A stretch of 5,603 nt of DNA. Source: Acidobacteriaceae bacterium. Lineage in GTDB: Bacteria; Acidobacteriota; Terriglobia; Terriglobales; Acidobacteriaceae. The position numbers were made by a program, and so were the translations under genes. The notes beneath the pieces are model-generated. The model saw only the letters and a program-made list of their open reading frames with translations. It was not told the origin of the DNA and ran no database searches. This document shows positions 1-5,603 of this stretch, piece after piece (position 1 is the first letter of the stretch; each line of letters begins with the position of its first letter). The DNA is taken from contig PMMJ01000452.1 of assembly GCA_003162255.1 (NCBI GenBank), forward strand, positions 5,584-11,186, read 5' to 3'.

Positions 1-1257
1 GTAGTCATGCCCCAGATGGGCGAATCAATTTTCGAGGGAACCATCACCAAGTGGCTGAAAAAGCCGGGTGACAAGGTCCAACGCGACGAACCCCTGTTCG
101 AGATTTCCACCGACAAGGTCGACGCTGAAATCCCCGCCCCCGCCAGCGGAATCCTTCAGGAGATCAAGGTTTCCGAAGGCAACACGGTGCAGGTCAACAC
201 CGTCGTCGGTGTGATTGGCGAAGGCAATGGCGCTTCCACGTCCGCGCCCACCAAGGCCGCTGCGCCCGCCCCTGCCGCTCCGGCATCCTCTAAGAAAGAA
301 GTTCCGGCTCCGCCGGCGCCCGCGCCTGCTGCCAGCGCTCCGGAGGATGAAGAAGATTCCGACGTCCGCTCATCCCCGCTCGTCCGCAAGCTCGCCCGCG
401 AGCACAACGTGGAACTAGCAAAGGTAAGTGGCACCGGAACCGGCGGGCGAGTTACCAAGCAAGACGTTCTCGATTTCGTCGAGCGCCGCACCGCCGCTCC
501 TGTCGCGCCCCCCGCTCCGCGCCCAGCCTCGGTTCCCGCGCCCGCCGTCATTCCCGGCGAACTCGTGCCCATGTCCCAGATGCGCAAGATCATCGCGCAG
601 CGCATGATTGAATCGCGCCGCACCAGCGCTCACGTCCACTGCATGTTCGAGGTGGACATGACTCGCATCGTCAATTTGCGCAACCAGCTCAAGAACGGTT
701 TCGAGCAACGTTACGGCGCGCGGCTCACCTTCATGCCGTTCTTCGTACGCGCCGCCATCATCGCGCTGCAGCAATATCCGATCGTCAACGGCTCGCTCGA
801 AGGCGACAGCGTCCGCTATCACAAGCACGTCAATGCGGGCATCGCCGTCGCGCTCGATTGGGGATTGATCGTCCCTGTTCTCAAGAATGCTGACGAACTC
901 AACTTCCTCGGATTGCAACGCGGCATCACCGACCTCGGCGAGCGCGCGCGTACCAAGAAGCTGATGCCGGCGGACGTCGAAGGTGCCACCTTCACCATCA
1001 CCAATCCCGGCCAGTTTGGCGCCGTGTTCGGATTGCCCATCATCAATCAGCCGAACGCGGCCATCATGGGCGTCGGCGGTATCGCCAAACAACCGATGGT
1101 AATCACCGACAAGGACGGCTCAGATTCCATCGCCATCCGTTCCGTCGTTCACCTTACGCTGGGCTACGACCATCGCATTATCGATGGCGCCCTGGCCGAC
1201 CAGTTCATGGTCGTCGTGAAGAAGACTCTGGAAAACTGGAGTGAAGAAGTCGGCTAG
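1..1257 (+). CDS. 2-oxo acid dehydrogenase E2 component (dihydrolipoamide acyltransferase), 5'-partial
   Basis: This is the acyltransferase core of a 2-oxo acid dehydrogenase complex, which moves an acyl group from E1 via a swinging lipoyl arm to coenzyme A in the cytoplasm. The frame is open to base 1 and reads V-V before the first ATG at 7. Since E2 proteins usually begin a few residues before VVMPQMGES, the true start probably lies upstream of the window. Numbering from ATG 7: a lipoyl domain spans about 1-73, with the lipoylation lysine K37 in STDKVDAEIPA. An Ala/Pro linker follows (about 75-117), then the peripheral subunit-binding domain (about 121-160, RSSPLVRKLAREHNVE and GTGGRVTKQDV). 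A second Ala/Pro linker leads to the catalytic domain (about 185-416), with ITNPGQFGA near 331 and the active-site DHRIIDG at 388-394 (His389, Asp393). There is a single lipoyl domain and nothing is broken. Substrate is not settled: the N-terminus resembles succinyltransferase/branched-chain types, so succinyl-, acetyl- or branched-acyl transfer are all possible. The family call is very secure. Confidence 0.96.
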   Translation, partial: VVMPQMGESIFEGTITKWLKKPGDKVQRDEPLFEISTDKVDAEIPAPASGILQEIKVSEGNTVQVNTVVGVIGEGNGASTSAPTKAAAPAPAAPASSKKEVPAPPAPAPAASAPEDEEDSDVRSSPLVRKLAREHNVELAKVSGTGTGGRVTKQDVLDFVERRTAAPVAPPAPRPASVPAPAVIPGELVPMSQMRKIIAQRMIESRRTSAHVHCMFEVDMTRIVNLRNQLKNGFEQRYGARLTFMPFFVRAAIIALQQYPIVNGSLEGDSVRYHKHVNAGIAVALDWGLIVPVLKNADELNFLGLQRGITDLGERARTKKLMPADVEGATFTITNPGQFGAVFGLPIINQPNAAIMGVGGIAKQPMVITDKDGSDSIAIRSVVHLTLGYDHRIIDGALADQFMVVVKKTLENWSEEVG

Positions 1258-1285
1258 CCGCTTGGCGCCCAGTCAAACTACTTTT

Positions 1286-3631
1286 TTATAGCGGATAGTC
1301 GACATGCAGCTTCGTCGAATACCGCGAATACTTCGGCGGCACGCTGCCGTCGTAGCTTCTTAGAAAATAGTCTTGTGCTCGCGCATACCGCGTGAGCGTA
1401 AAGCTGCTGCTCGTGAACCGTCCCACCAGGTTGCCGTTGTAACCCGCCCCCCATCCCTCGTCTGAGTACCGCACTTCGATGCCGCCGCCCGCCACAGGGG
1501 TGAATCCCACGTCCACCGTCACCGTCGTCGAGCCCACCGCCGTAGCCTCCGCTTCGGTGAGATCGGCAAGGTAAACATTTCCCACCATGCTCACATCGAT
1601 CGGCGTCAGCACCTCGGTCTGCTTCATCAGCGCCGTTACAAAAGCGAAATCCAGAGAAGGATCCCCGGCATCCACAAACCGCAAGGTGTAGCGGTTGTTC
1701 TCACCGGCAATGTCGGCGATCTCCACATCCACTTCGCGCACGATTGCCAAAAACGACGCCATCCGCGATGGAACATTGACCGCCAGCCCATCTCCCGGAA
1801 AAATGTCCGCCGCCCCGCCCGGCAGAAACTGGCTCCACGCTTGGTACTCCCCGCGCCATCCCTGCCCGGCGTCATCCAGCAATGCCAGCGCCGCAATTTC
1901 GCAATCTGCATCGGTGCGTGGGGCCGGGAGCCCAATCTCCCGCACACTCCCGCGCACGCCGTCATCGCCGCCGCGCTTATGAGCCGCAATGCCCGCCGAG
2001 TTAGTTACTCGCGCCATTGCGTGGCCTTGGCCGCGATAGCTCACCTCGATCAGTTCGTTCGCCGCCGGGATGTACTCTGGATAGAATTTCAGTTCCGACT
2101 CGGTCGAAACCCGGCACTCAGCCCCATCCAGCAGCGATCCCATCAACACCGTCGTCGTGTTTTCCCCAGGCAACGCGCTACGCACCAGTGCGTCGATTGG
2201 CAGCCATATATAAGTGAAGGCAAGCGAACACTGCATGGCGCCGGCATTGATGAGCGCGTAGTTACAAAACCCCGGCGCATTCGTAATGACGTCGTCATAC
2301 AAAACGGTGGCCCGTGCGATCTGCGTCGCCGGATTCATCGGATCGATATCGTGCACTGCCAGTACAATTCGTACATCGCCGGCGACGGCACCGCCCCCCC
2401 GCGGAGATCCGGACGGGTACAGCGAAGAATGAAACACCTGCTGCATTCGGTACGTTTCTGTCGGATACACCCGCGTCGTGAATACGTAATGGTGCCCCGG
2501 CGTTGTGGCAAGCGCCGTCCCCGTGACGGAGCCTCCAACCAGCGCTTGTATGTTGCAGTTGCCGCCAGAAGGCGTTATGCGAAAACCCGCCAGACAGCCC
2601 GCAATCGAAACGGTCCCAGCATAGAGTCCGCCGATCACTCCATTCGATGCCGCATTGAAGACAACGTCTCCGTGCTCCAGCACCGTGGCGCCGCCTAACT
2701 CGATCTTTTCAATGAACTCCAGGAACGTTTGCCCATCGCCCTCTGTTTTTCCCGCAATGTTCAACTGTCCGTTGCTGGCAGTAATCACTCCCAGCGGATC
2801 GGTAACGGTCCAATGCGTCGGATCCAGTGCCGCATAAATCTCATCAAGGATTACGCGGTTATACAAAGCAACCTGACTGCTGCGCGTGAACGGCTTCTCT
2901 GACAGATAGAAATAAGTCGTGTACCCGTCGCCACAAAAATAATCTTTCACATGGGCGCCTGGCTCCAGCGGCCCCAAAATCGTCAAGTCATTGACCAGCC
3001 GGTTCACGCTTTGCAATTGCAGATCGCCCGGAGAAAACGCAGCTGTATCCTCCGCGAGCGCGTATCTGTTAGCCCCGAGTGGCGCAAAGAATAACTTTCC
3101 GTTGTCGTCCCGGTACGAGCACCGCCCCGACAGAGCAATCTCCGCCGCCGATGCCGTCCACTTTTTCGCCGGATTGACGCTGTAATACGGAATCGTGTCT
3201 CCCGCTTCAACTCCGCTCACGTCGAACCATCCCGGCAACGCCTCCGCCGTCAACTGCCGGAACGCGTCGCCAGCGTTCCGTTCCACAAACGGGGGATGCG
3301 GGGGAGGTGCCTTCTGATCCATCAGCATCACGTCACTAAGTGCTACGATCTCGTACCGGTACACTAACCCGCGATCTGCCCAGCCCAGATACTGATATAT
3401 CGGAGTCTCAACAATGTAACCCGTGAACAGATCATTCCCGTCGTTCAAGGTCAGCGTAACGCGACTGCCGATGACGGGCACTCCCAAACTCTCCTCACCA
3501 GCGATCAGGCCGAATTTCAATTCGGCGGGGCTGTTCAGTTTGCGCACCAGAATCGGACTCTTCCCCGCATCCACAAACGCCGTATAGTCCTGCAACCCGA
3601 TCCCGTCGAGGTTATCAATCAGTAATTTCAT
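1286..3631 (-). CDS. Phage tail hub/baseplate-like protein with internal lectin-like and C-terminal FN3-like regions
   Basis: A 781-aa protein, start chosen at ATG 3631 (MKLLIDNLDG). The frame stays open upstream to 3937, but that extension runs into the tube-like gene and through an intergenic repeat. Residues about 1-230 follow the pattern of tail hub proteins (gp27/gpD/Tal-like). They hold a beta-barrel-like stretch (SRVTLTLNDGNDLFTGYIVE, 56-75), then YEIVALSDVMLMDQK, the Pro-rich APPPHPPF, and a helix like those of hub domains (GDAFRQLTAEALPG). WTASAAEIALSGR and DDNGKLFFAPLG follow. Residues about 268-510 look like an inserted jelly-roll/lectin-type module (HWTVTDPLGVITASNGQLNI onward). 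Hub-like sequence resumes at about 515-665, with LIEVSYRGQG, an Ala-rich helix at about 572-590 and IFPGDGLAVNVP. Residues about 680-781 resemble a fibronectin-III-like sandwich ending in YSRYSTKLHV. It is the last gene of the operon, after the tube-like gene. No signal peptide or membrane segment is seen. Hub identity is inferred from pattern and gene order; domain borders are approximate. Confidence 0.72.
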   Translation of the reverse strand: MKLLIDNLDGIGLQDYTAFVDAGKSPILVRKLNSPAELKFGLIAGEESLGVPVIGSRVTLTLNDGNDLFTGYIVETPIYQYLGWADRGLVYRYEIVALSDVMLMDQKAPPPHPPFVERNAGDAFRQLTAEALPGWFDVSGVEAGDTIPYYSVNPAKKWTASAAEIALSGRCSYRDDNGKLFFAPLGANRYALAEDTAAFSPGDLQLQSVNRLVNDLTILGPLEPGAHVKDYFCGDGYTTYFYLSEKPFTRSSQVALYNRVILDEIYAALDPTHWTVTDPLGVITASNGQLNIAGKTEGDGQTFLEFIEKIELGGATVLEHGDVVFNAASNGVIGGLYAGTVSIAGCLAGFRITPSGGNCNIQALVGGSVTGTALATTPGHHYVFTTRVYPTETYRMQQVFHSSLYPSGSPRGGGAVAGDVRIVLAVHDIDPMNPATQIARATVLYDDVITNAPGFCNYALINAGAMQCSLAFTYIWLPIDALVRSALPGENTTTVLMGSLLDGAECRVSTESELKFYPEYIPAANELIEVSYRGQGHAMARVTNSAGIAAHKRGGDDGVRGSVREIGLPAPRTDADCEIAALALLDDAGQGWRGEYQAWSQFLPGGAADIFPGDGLAVNVPSRMASFLAIVREVDVEIADIAGENNRYTLRFVDAGDPSLDFAFVTALMKQTEVLTPIDVSMVGNVYLADLTEAEATAVGSTTVTVDVGFTPVAGGGIEVRYSDEGWGAGYNGNLVGRFTSSSFTLTRYARAQDYFLRSYDGSVPPKYSRYSTKLHVDYPL

Positions 3632-3648
3632 GGCTTGTCGGACCGTCC

Positions 3649-3675
3649 CCCGTGCCCCTCTGCGCCCTCTGTGGT
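3649..3675. repeat. Short tandem repeat, three 9-bp units (CTCTGTGCC type)
   Basis: The + strand reads CCCGTGCCC, CTCTGCGCC, CTCTGTGGT followed by TAAAG. It fills almost half of the 59-bp gap between the tube-like and hub-like genes. The form ending in CTCTGTGGTTAA resembles a degenerate 'CTCTGTG' 9-mer element that I recall from intergenic regions of Acidobacteriota and other soil bacteria. On the transcribed strand it is purine-rich (CACAGAGGG) and lies just upstream of the hub start. Confidence 0.6.
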
Positions 3676-3690
3676 TAAAGATCTTGGACC

Positions 3691-4668
3691 CTAATAAACT
3701 GCAGCTCCAGTCGCCGGAAAATAACTCCGGTAGCAGAGCACTACCTCTCCATCGTTGCCGTCGAGAGTTGGCAGCGCCGCAAATGACGCCCGTAACGCCA
3801 ACTCTCCGATCGGCTTTTGAATCGTGACCAGACTCTCCCGTACCCACTCCGGCTTCACCGTGCACGGACTTAAAATCGGATAGAAGAAACACACCCGTCC
3901 ACCCGACTCGTCTTCCGCCACGAATAACCCCGACCACTGTTGCAGAAACGACCCGCCCTCGCGGTCCACAAAAGCGATCACCCGCTGCACCGACGCCCCC
4001 GCCGCCGGCGCTCCCCCCGGCAATGCCTGCCTGAGCAGCAACGACGTCGCCATCACCTGCGCGACACGGCCCACGTTGAACGTCACCCGTCGTACATAGT
4101 TGGCATCCCGCAGCACGTCAGCCGGATTCTTCACATACGCAGCCGCAATGCCCGTGCCCACGTAGCCAACTTGCTGCGCGTAATCCACATCGCATGCCAC
4201 CAGGTCGCCAGCCTCGAATCCGGCGATGGCGCCCGCTCCCAACACCAGTTCCAAAGCAGTCGAGCCTGCCAGCAAAGGCACGGCCGTCAACGGAATTCCA
4301 CCTGACCCCACTGGCGACGCGCTCGGATCGGCTGCCAGCACGTTCATGTGCTCCGCGCCGCCTGCCAGCGCCATCTGCAACTTCCCCCAGTCGCGGAACT
4401 CGAAATCGACTCGCGCTCCCAAAGCGTGGCGGACTTGGCCCGACACCGCGCCCGCTGTCCCGCCGATCAGGCCCTCGATCTGCGATGTGCTCGTGCGCTG
4501 AAAGTTTTCAATCCATCCCAAGTCAATCCACGGAGCCGGCGGGGCATCCAACTCGAAACCACCATCTTTTGATGGATCGAAAATCGCCGTCGGCCCGTTT
4601 ACCCTGTCCACCGCCGCGAAGTAAGCCCGCGTCTGCCGCGATATCGGCCGCAATCCCGCCCGCGTCAT
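3691..4668 (-). CDS. Putative phage tail tube-like protein
   Basis: A 325-aa protein starting at ATG 4668. This start is favoured over an in-frame ATG at 4743 because it overlaps the upstream stop as ATGA and has a good Shine-Dalgarno. The N-terminal part (WIDLGWIENFQRTSTSQIEG at 47-66, VRHALGARVDFEFRDWGKLQMALAGG near 79-104) follows the layout of major tail tube proteins: a 'W-x-DLG-x-I' strand, then a strand with acidic/aromatic alternation leading to an 'L-x-LAL-x-GG' type helix. The C-terminal part (SFLQQWSGLFVAEDESGG near 240, FFYPILSPC near 261, and a final beta-rich stretch) could close the same sandwich. Between them, about 110-235 is an extra segment with GFEAGDLVACDVDY and RRVTFNVGRV. 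Its place after a terminator-like gene and before a hub-like gene supports a tube role. It would polymerise as rings if correct. Alternatives are another tail or virion structural protein. The gene is certain, the function moderate. Confidence 0.6.
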   Translation of the reverse strand: MTRAGLRPISRQTRAYFAAVDRVNGPTAIFDPSKDGGFELDAPPAPWIDLGWIENFQRTSTSQIEGLIGGTAGAVSGQVRHALGARVDFEFRDWGKLQMALAGGAEHMNVLAADPSASPVGSGGIPLTAVPLLAGSTALELVLGAGAIAGFEAGDLVACDVDYAQQVGYVGTGIAAAYVKNPADVLRDANYVRRVTFNVGRVAQVMATSLLLRQALPGGAPAAGASVQRVIAFVDREGGSFLQQWSGLFVAEDESGGRVCFFYPILSPCTVKPEWVRESLVTIQKPIGELALRASFAALPTLDGNDGEVVLCYRSYFPATGAAVY

Positions 4669-5183
4669 GCTTCCACCTCGGGCAGAAAAAAATGGATCCT
4701 CAGCTGCGCATACCGGTCCACCCGCGCCATGCCCGCACTCCACTGCTGTTTTTGGATCGAAACGTTTCCCGCCGCGTTCCCCATCTCCGGCGCTGTCCAG
4801 AAAATTCCTGACCCCAAATCCGCGCTCGGAGTCTGGCTGTAATCGAGCATTTCCGTGTGTGGCGGATCGCAGATTCTAACTAACTCGTCATCCATCTCCG
4901 CCAGCCCGCGGCCTCGATCCACCCCTGTTCCACCGCTGCCTTCGCTGCCATACCAGATGTGGCAATCCATGCCCAGCATCGGACGCGTGCTTTCCGCAAT
5001 CAGGATGTCGCCGAAGTCTACGTAGAACGCTCCCGGCTGCGCTTCCCCAAACCGCGGTTCCATGTTTTCGCGAACCACGATCGCCGGCACCGTAACCCCG
5101 TCGATCACCATCGTTCGCGCCGGATTCAACGCTGTCAGCCGCTCCCGCAGCGTCATATAGAAACTGTCTTTCGCCGCTTGCAT
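4665..5183 (-). CDS. Putative phage tail terminator/completion-like protein
   Basis: A 172-aa protein starting at ATG 5183 (MQAAKDSFYMTLRERL) with AGGAG four bases upstream. It has an N-terminal helix (about 1-18), a strand-rich middle with VTVPAIVVREN (30-40) and GAFYVDFGDI (51-60), then CHIWYGSEGSGG (74-85). A charged helix with DRGRGLAEMDDELVRIC (89-105) precedes PPHTEMLDYSQTP and GSGIFWTAPEM. The last strand is LRIHFFLP. Size, alpha-beta layout and position directly before the tube-like gene fit tail terminator or tail-completion proteins, which cap the tube at the head-proximal end. No membrane segment or signal peptide is visible. Its stop codon overlaps the start of the next gene by four bases, so the two are probably translated in step. 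The family is not recognised from a specific motif; the role is inferred from context and size. It is also possible that this is another small neck or virion protein. Confidence 0.5.
   Translation of the reverse strand: MQAAKDSFYMTLRERLTALNPARTMVIDGVTVPAIVVRENMEPRFGEAQPGAFYVDFGDILIAESTRPMLGMDCHIWYGSEGSGGTGVDRGRGLAEMDDELVRICDPPHTEMLDYSQTPSADLGSGIFWTAPEMGNAAGNVSIQKQQWSAGMARVDRYAQLRIHFFLPEVEA
4669..4679 (-). promoter_or_regulatory. Ribosome binding site for the tube-like gene
   Basis: The minus strand reads GAGGTGG, then four bases, then ATG at 4668. The match to the 16S anti-Shine-Dalgarno is good. The site lies inside the last codons of the upstream gene, whose TGA overlaps the ATG, and it decides the start at 4668 over the longer in-frame ATG at 4743. 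Confidence 0.75.
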
Positions 5184-5192
5184 ATTTCTCCT
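5184..5192 (-). promoter_or_regulatory. Ribosome binding site for the terminator-like gene
   Basis: The minus strand reads AGGAG followed by AAAT and then ATG at 5183. The match is strong, although the spacing is on the short side. It supports the first Met rather than the internal Met10. Confidence 0.75.
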
Positions 5193-5201
5193 GTTCGTCG
5201 T

Positions 5202-5250
5202 GTCAATTCTCCGCCCGGCGCCATAGCCCGGCCTGATTCGAGAAATTGAC
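5202..5250. repeat. Imperfect inverted repeat in the 117-bp spacer
   Basis: GTCAATTCTC at 5202-5211 pairs with GAGAAATTGAC at 5240-5250, giving a 7-bp perfect stem, a one-base bulge and three more pairs around a 28-base loop. There is no T-run after it on the transcribed strand, so it is not a typical terminator. It could be an operator, an RNA hairpin ahead of the terminator-like gene, or chance. Confidence 0.4.
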
Positions 5251-5255
5251 TCGAA

Positions 5256-5304
5256 CTCATAACTGATACCTGAGGGCTGACGGCTGATAGCTGATGGCTA
5301 CTAA
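5256..5304. repeat. Short tandem repeat, seven 7-bp units (CTGAnnn type)
   Basis: On the + strand seven consecutive heptamers begin with CT: CTCATAA, CTGATAC, CTGAGGG, CTGACGG, CTGATAG, CTGATGG, CTACTAA. The five central units all start CTGA; the outer two are degenerate. The array lies in the 117-bp gap between the right-most ORF and the terminator-like gene. Its right end contains the TAG stop of that ORF. Arrays of this look occur between genes in many environmental bacterial genomes (recollection, not checked). No function is known to me. Confidence 0.75.
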
Positions 5305-5603
5305 GACATCGCTGTCACCCGATACAGATACGCCACTCCCCCGAGCCGTTCGACAACGAACCCCTGGATGTGAAACATTTCTCCGCAGTACACCAATCCC
5401 AGCGCCGTCTCGAACAACACTTCCGCCGAGGCCACGTTCCGCTGACTTACTTGCTCGGCCATCGCCGCCTGTCCCGCCAGTAACTCGATTCGCCGCCGTC
5501 GACCGTTGTTCTCCGTGGTCAGCTCCACGACAACCACCGGCGCGATCAACACCTGCTCAACTCCCGGGTCCACCAGGCCCAGCTCCGCCACGGCATCGGC
5601 CGA
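5301..5603 (-). CDS. Hypothetical phage-associated protein, 5'-partial (head-closure/stopper-like by position)
   Basis: One hundred codons are visible, ending at TAG 5303-5301, and the frame is open to the window edge (S-A-D-A before the GTG at 5591). The GTG could be a start, but only 12 bases precede it and no Shine-Dalgarno is seen among them, so I treat the gene as running in from outside. The sequence is mostly beta strand: VEQVLIAPVVVVELTTENNG, an Arg cluster (GRRRRIELL), an Ala/Gln helix (GQAAMAEQVSQRNVASAEVL), then GEMFHIQGFVVERLGGVAYLYRV. No motif identifies it. It sits just before a terminator-like gene, where phages often place head-closure or stopper proteins, and the last strands ('GEMFHIQGFVVER') vaguely fit that class. 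This is an inference from order only; it may equally be the tail end of a larger unrelated structural protein. It reads the same way as the rest of the operon and is separated from the next gene by 117 bp. Confidence 0.55.
   Translation of the reverse strand, partial: SADAVAELGLVDPGVEQVLIAPVVVVELTTENNGRRRRIELLAGQAAMAEQVSQRNVASAEVLFETALGLVYCGEMFHIQGFVVERLGGVAYLYRVTAMS

Noticed and set aside
415..1092. 225-codon open frame antisense to the E2 gene
   Set aside because: It is a shadow of a high-GC coding region. The + strand protein is an unmistakable E2 enzyme and the antisense product has no recognisable features.
1251..1287. Possible intrinsic terminator after the E2 gene (CGGCTAGCCG palindrome and a six-T run)
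   Set aside because: The palindrome has no room for a loop beyond a 3-bp stem, and no other stem of useful length sits next to the T-run.
1841..2698. 285-codon + strand frame opposite the hub gene
   Set aside because: The translation is Arg/His-rich with no domain pattern, as expected of an antisense frame; the minus-strand hub frame is continuous and protein-like.
3632..3937. Upstream extension of the hub reading frame by 102 codons
   Set aside because: It overlaps the 3' end of the tube-like gene and reads through the 9-mer repeat in low-complexity Arg/Gly sequence. The natural hub start is ATG 3631.
4669..4743. Longer start of the tube-like protein at 4743
   Set aside because: It adds 25 residues overlapping the upstream gene, while ATG 4668 has a good Shine-Dalgarno and an ATGA coupling overlap.
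4194..4811. 205-codon + strand frame across the tube-like and terminator-like genes
   Set aside because: It is Pro/Ser/Arg-rich and spans the junction of two well-formed minus-strand genes that have proper ribosome binding sites.
5178..5206. TTGACA box on the minus strand ahead of the terminator-like gene
   Set aside because: At the usual 17-base spacing the -10 position reads ATGCAA, which is the start codon itself, so it is not a plausible promoter.

Overview
The window looks like a bacterial chromosome segment of moderately high GC. It joins the 3' end of a central-metabolism gene to the 3' end of a phage-tail-like operon. The style of the E2 enzyme and the short intergenic repeats (CTCTGTG-type 9-mers and CTGA-type 7-mers) fit Acidobacteriota or a similar environmental lineage. 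That placement is an inference from memory of such sequences, not something the window proves.

Left part (1-1257, + strand): the end of a 2-oxo acid dehydrogenase E2 acyltransferase, complete except for its first few codons. It has one lipoyl domain, a peripheral subunit-binding domain and the catalytic acyltransferase domain with an intact DHRxxDG motif. It ends 28 bp from the stop codon of the convergent tail operon, so it is the last gene of its transcript.

Right part (1286-5603, - strand, transcribed right to left): four co-directional genes in phage morphogenesis order. They are the 3' end of an unidentified ORF (possibly a head-closure or stopper-like protein), a 172-aa putative tail terminator/completion protein, a 325-aa putative tail-tube-like protein, and a 781-aa tail hub/baseplate-like protein. 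The terminator-like and tube-like genes are translationally coupled by an ATGA overlap. The two remaining gaps (117 bp and 59 bp) each hold a short tandem repeat of a type usually seen between chromosomal genes.

The main points of interest are in this operon. No tape-measure, distal-tail or chaperone gene lies between the tube-like gene and the hub gene. The tube-like protein has a long extra segment. The hub appears to be split by a roughly 240-residue lectin-like beta-rich insertion and carries a C-terminal fibronectin-III-like domain, so target binding may be built into the hub. No integrase, attachment site, tRNA, transposase or CRISPR array is visible. Functional names for the tail genes rest on sequence pattern and gene order and need a profile or structure search.
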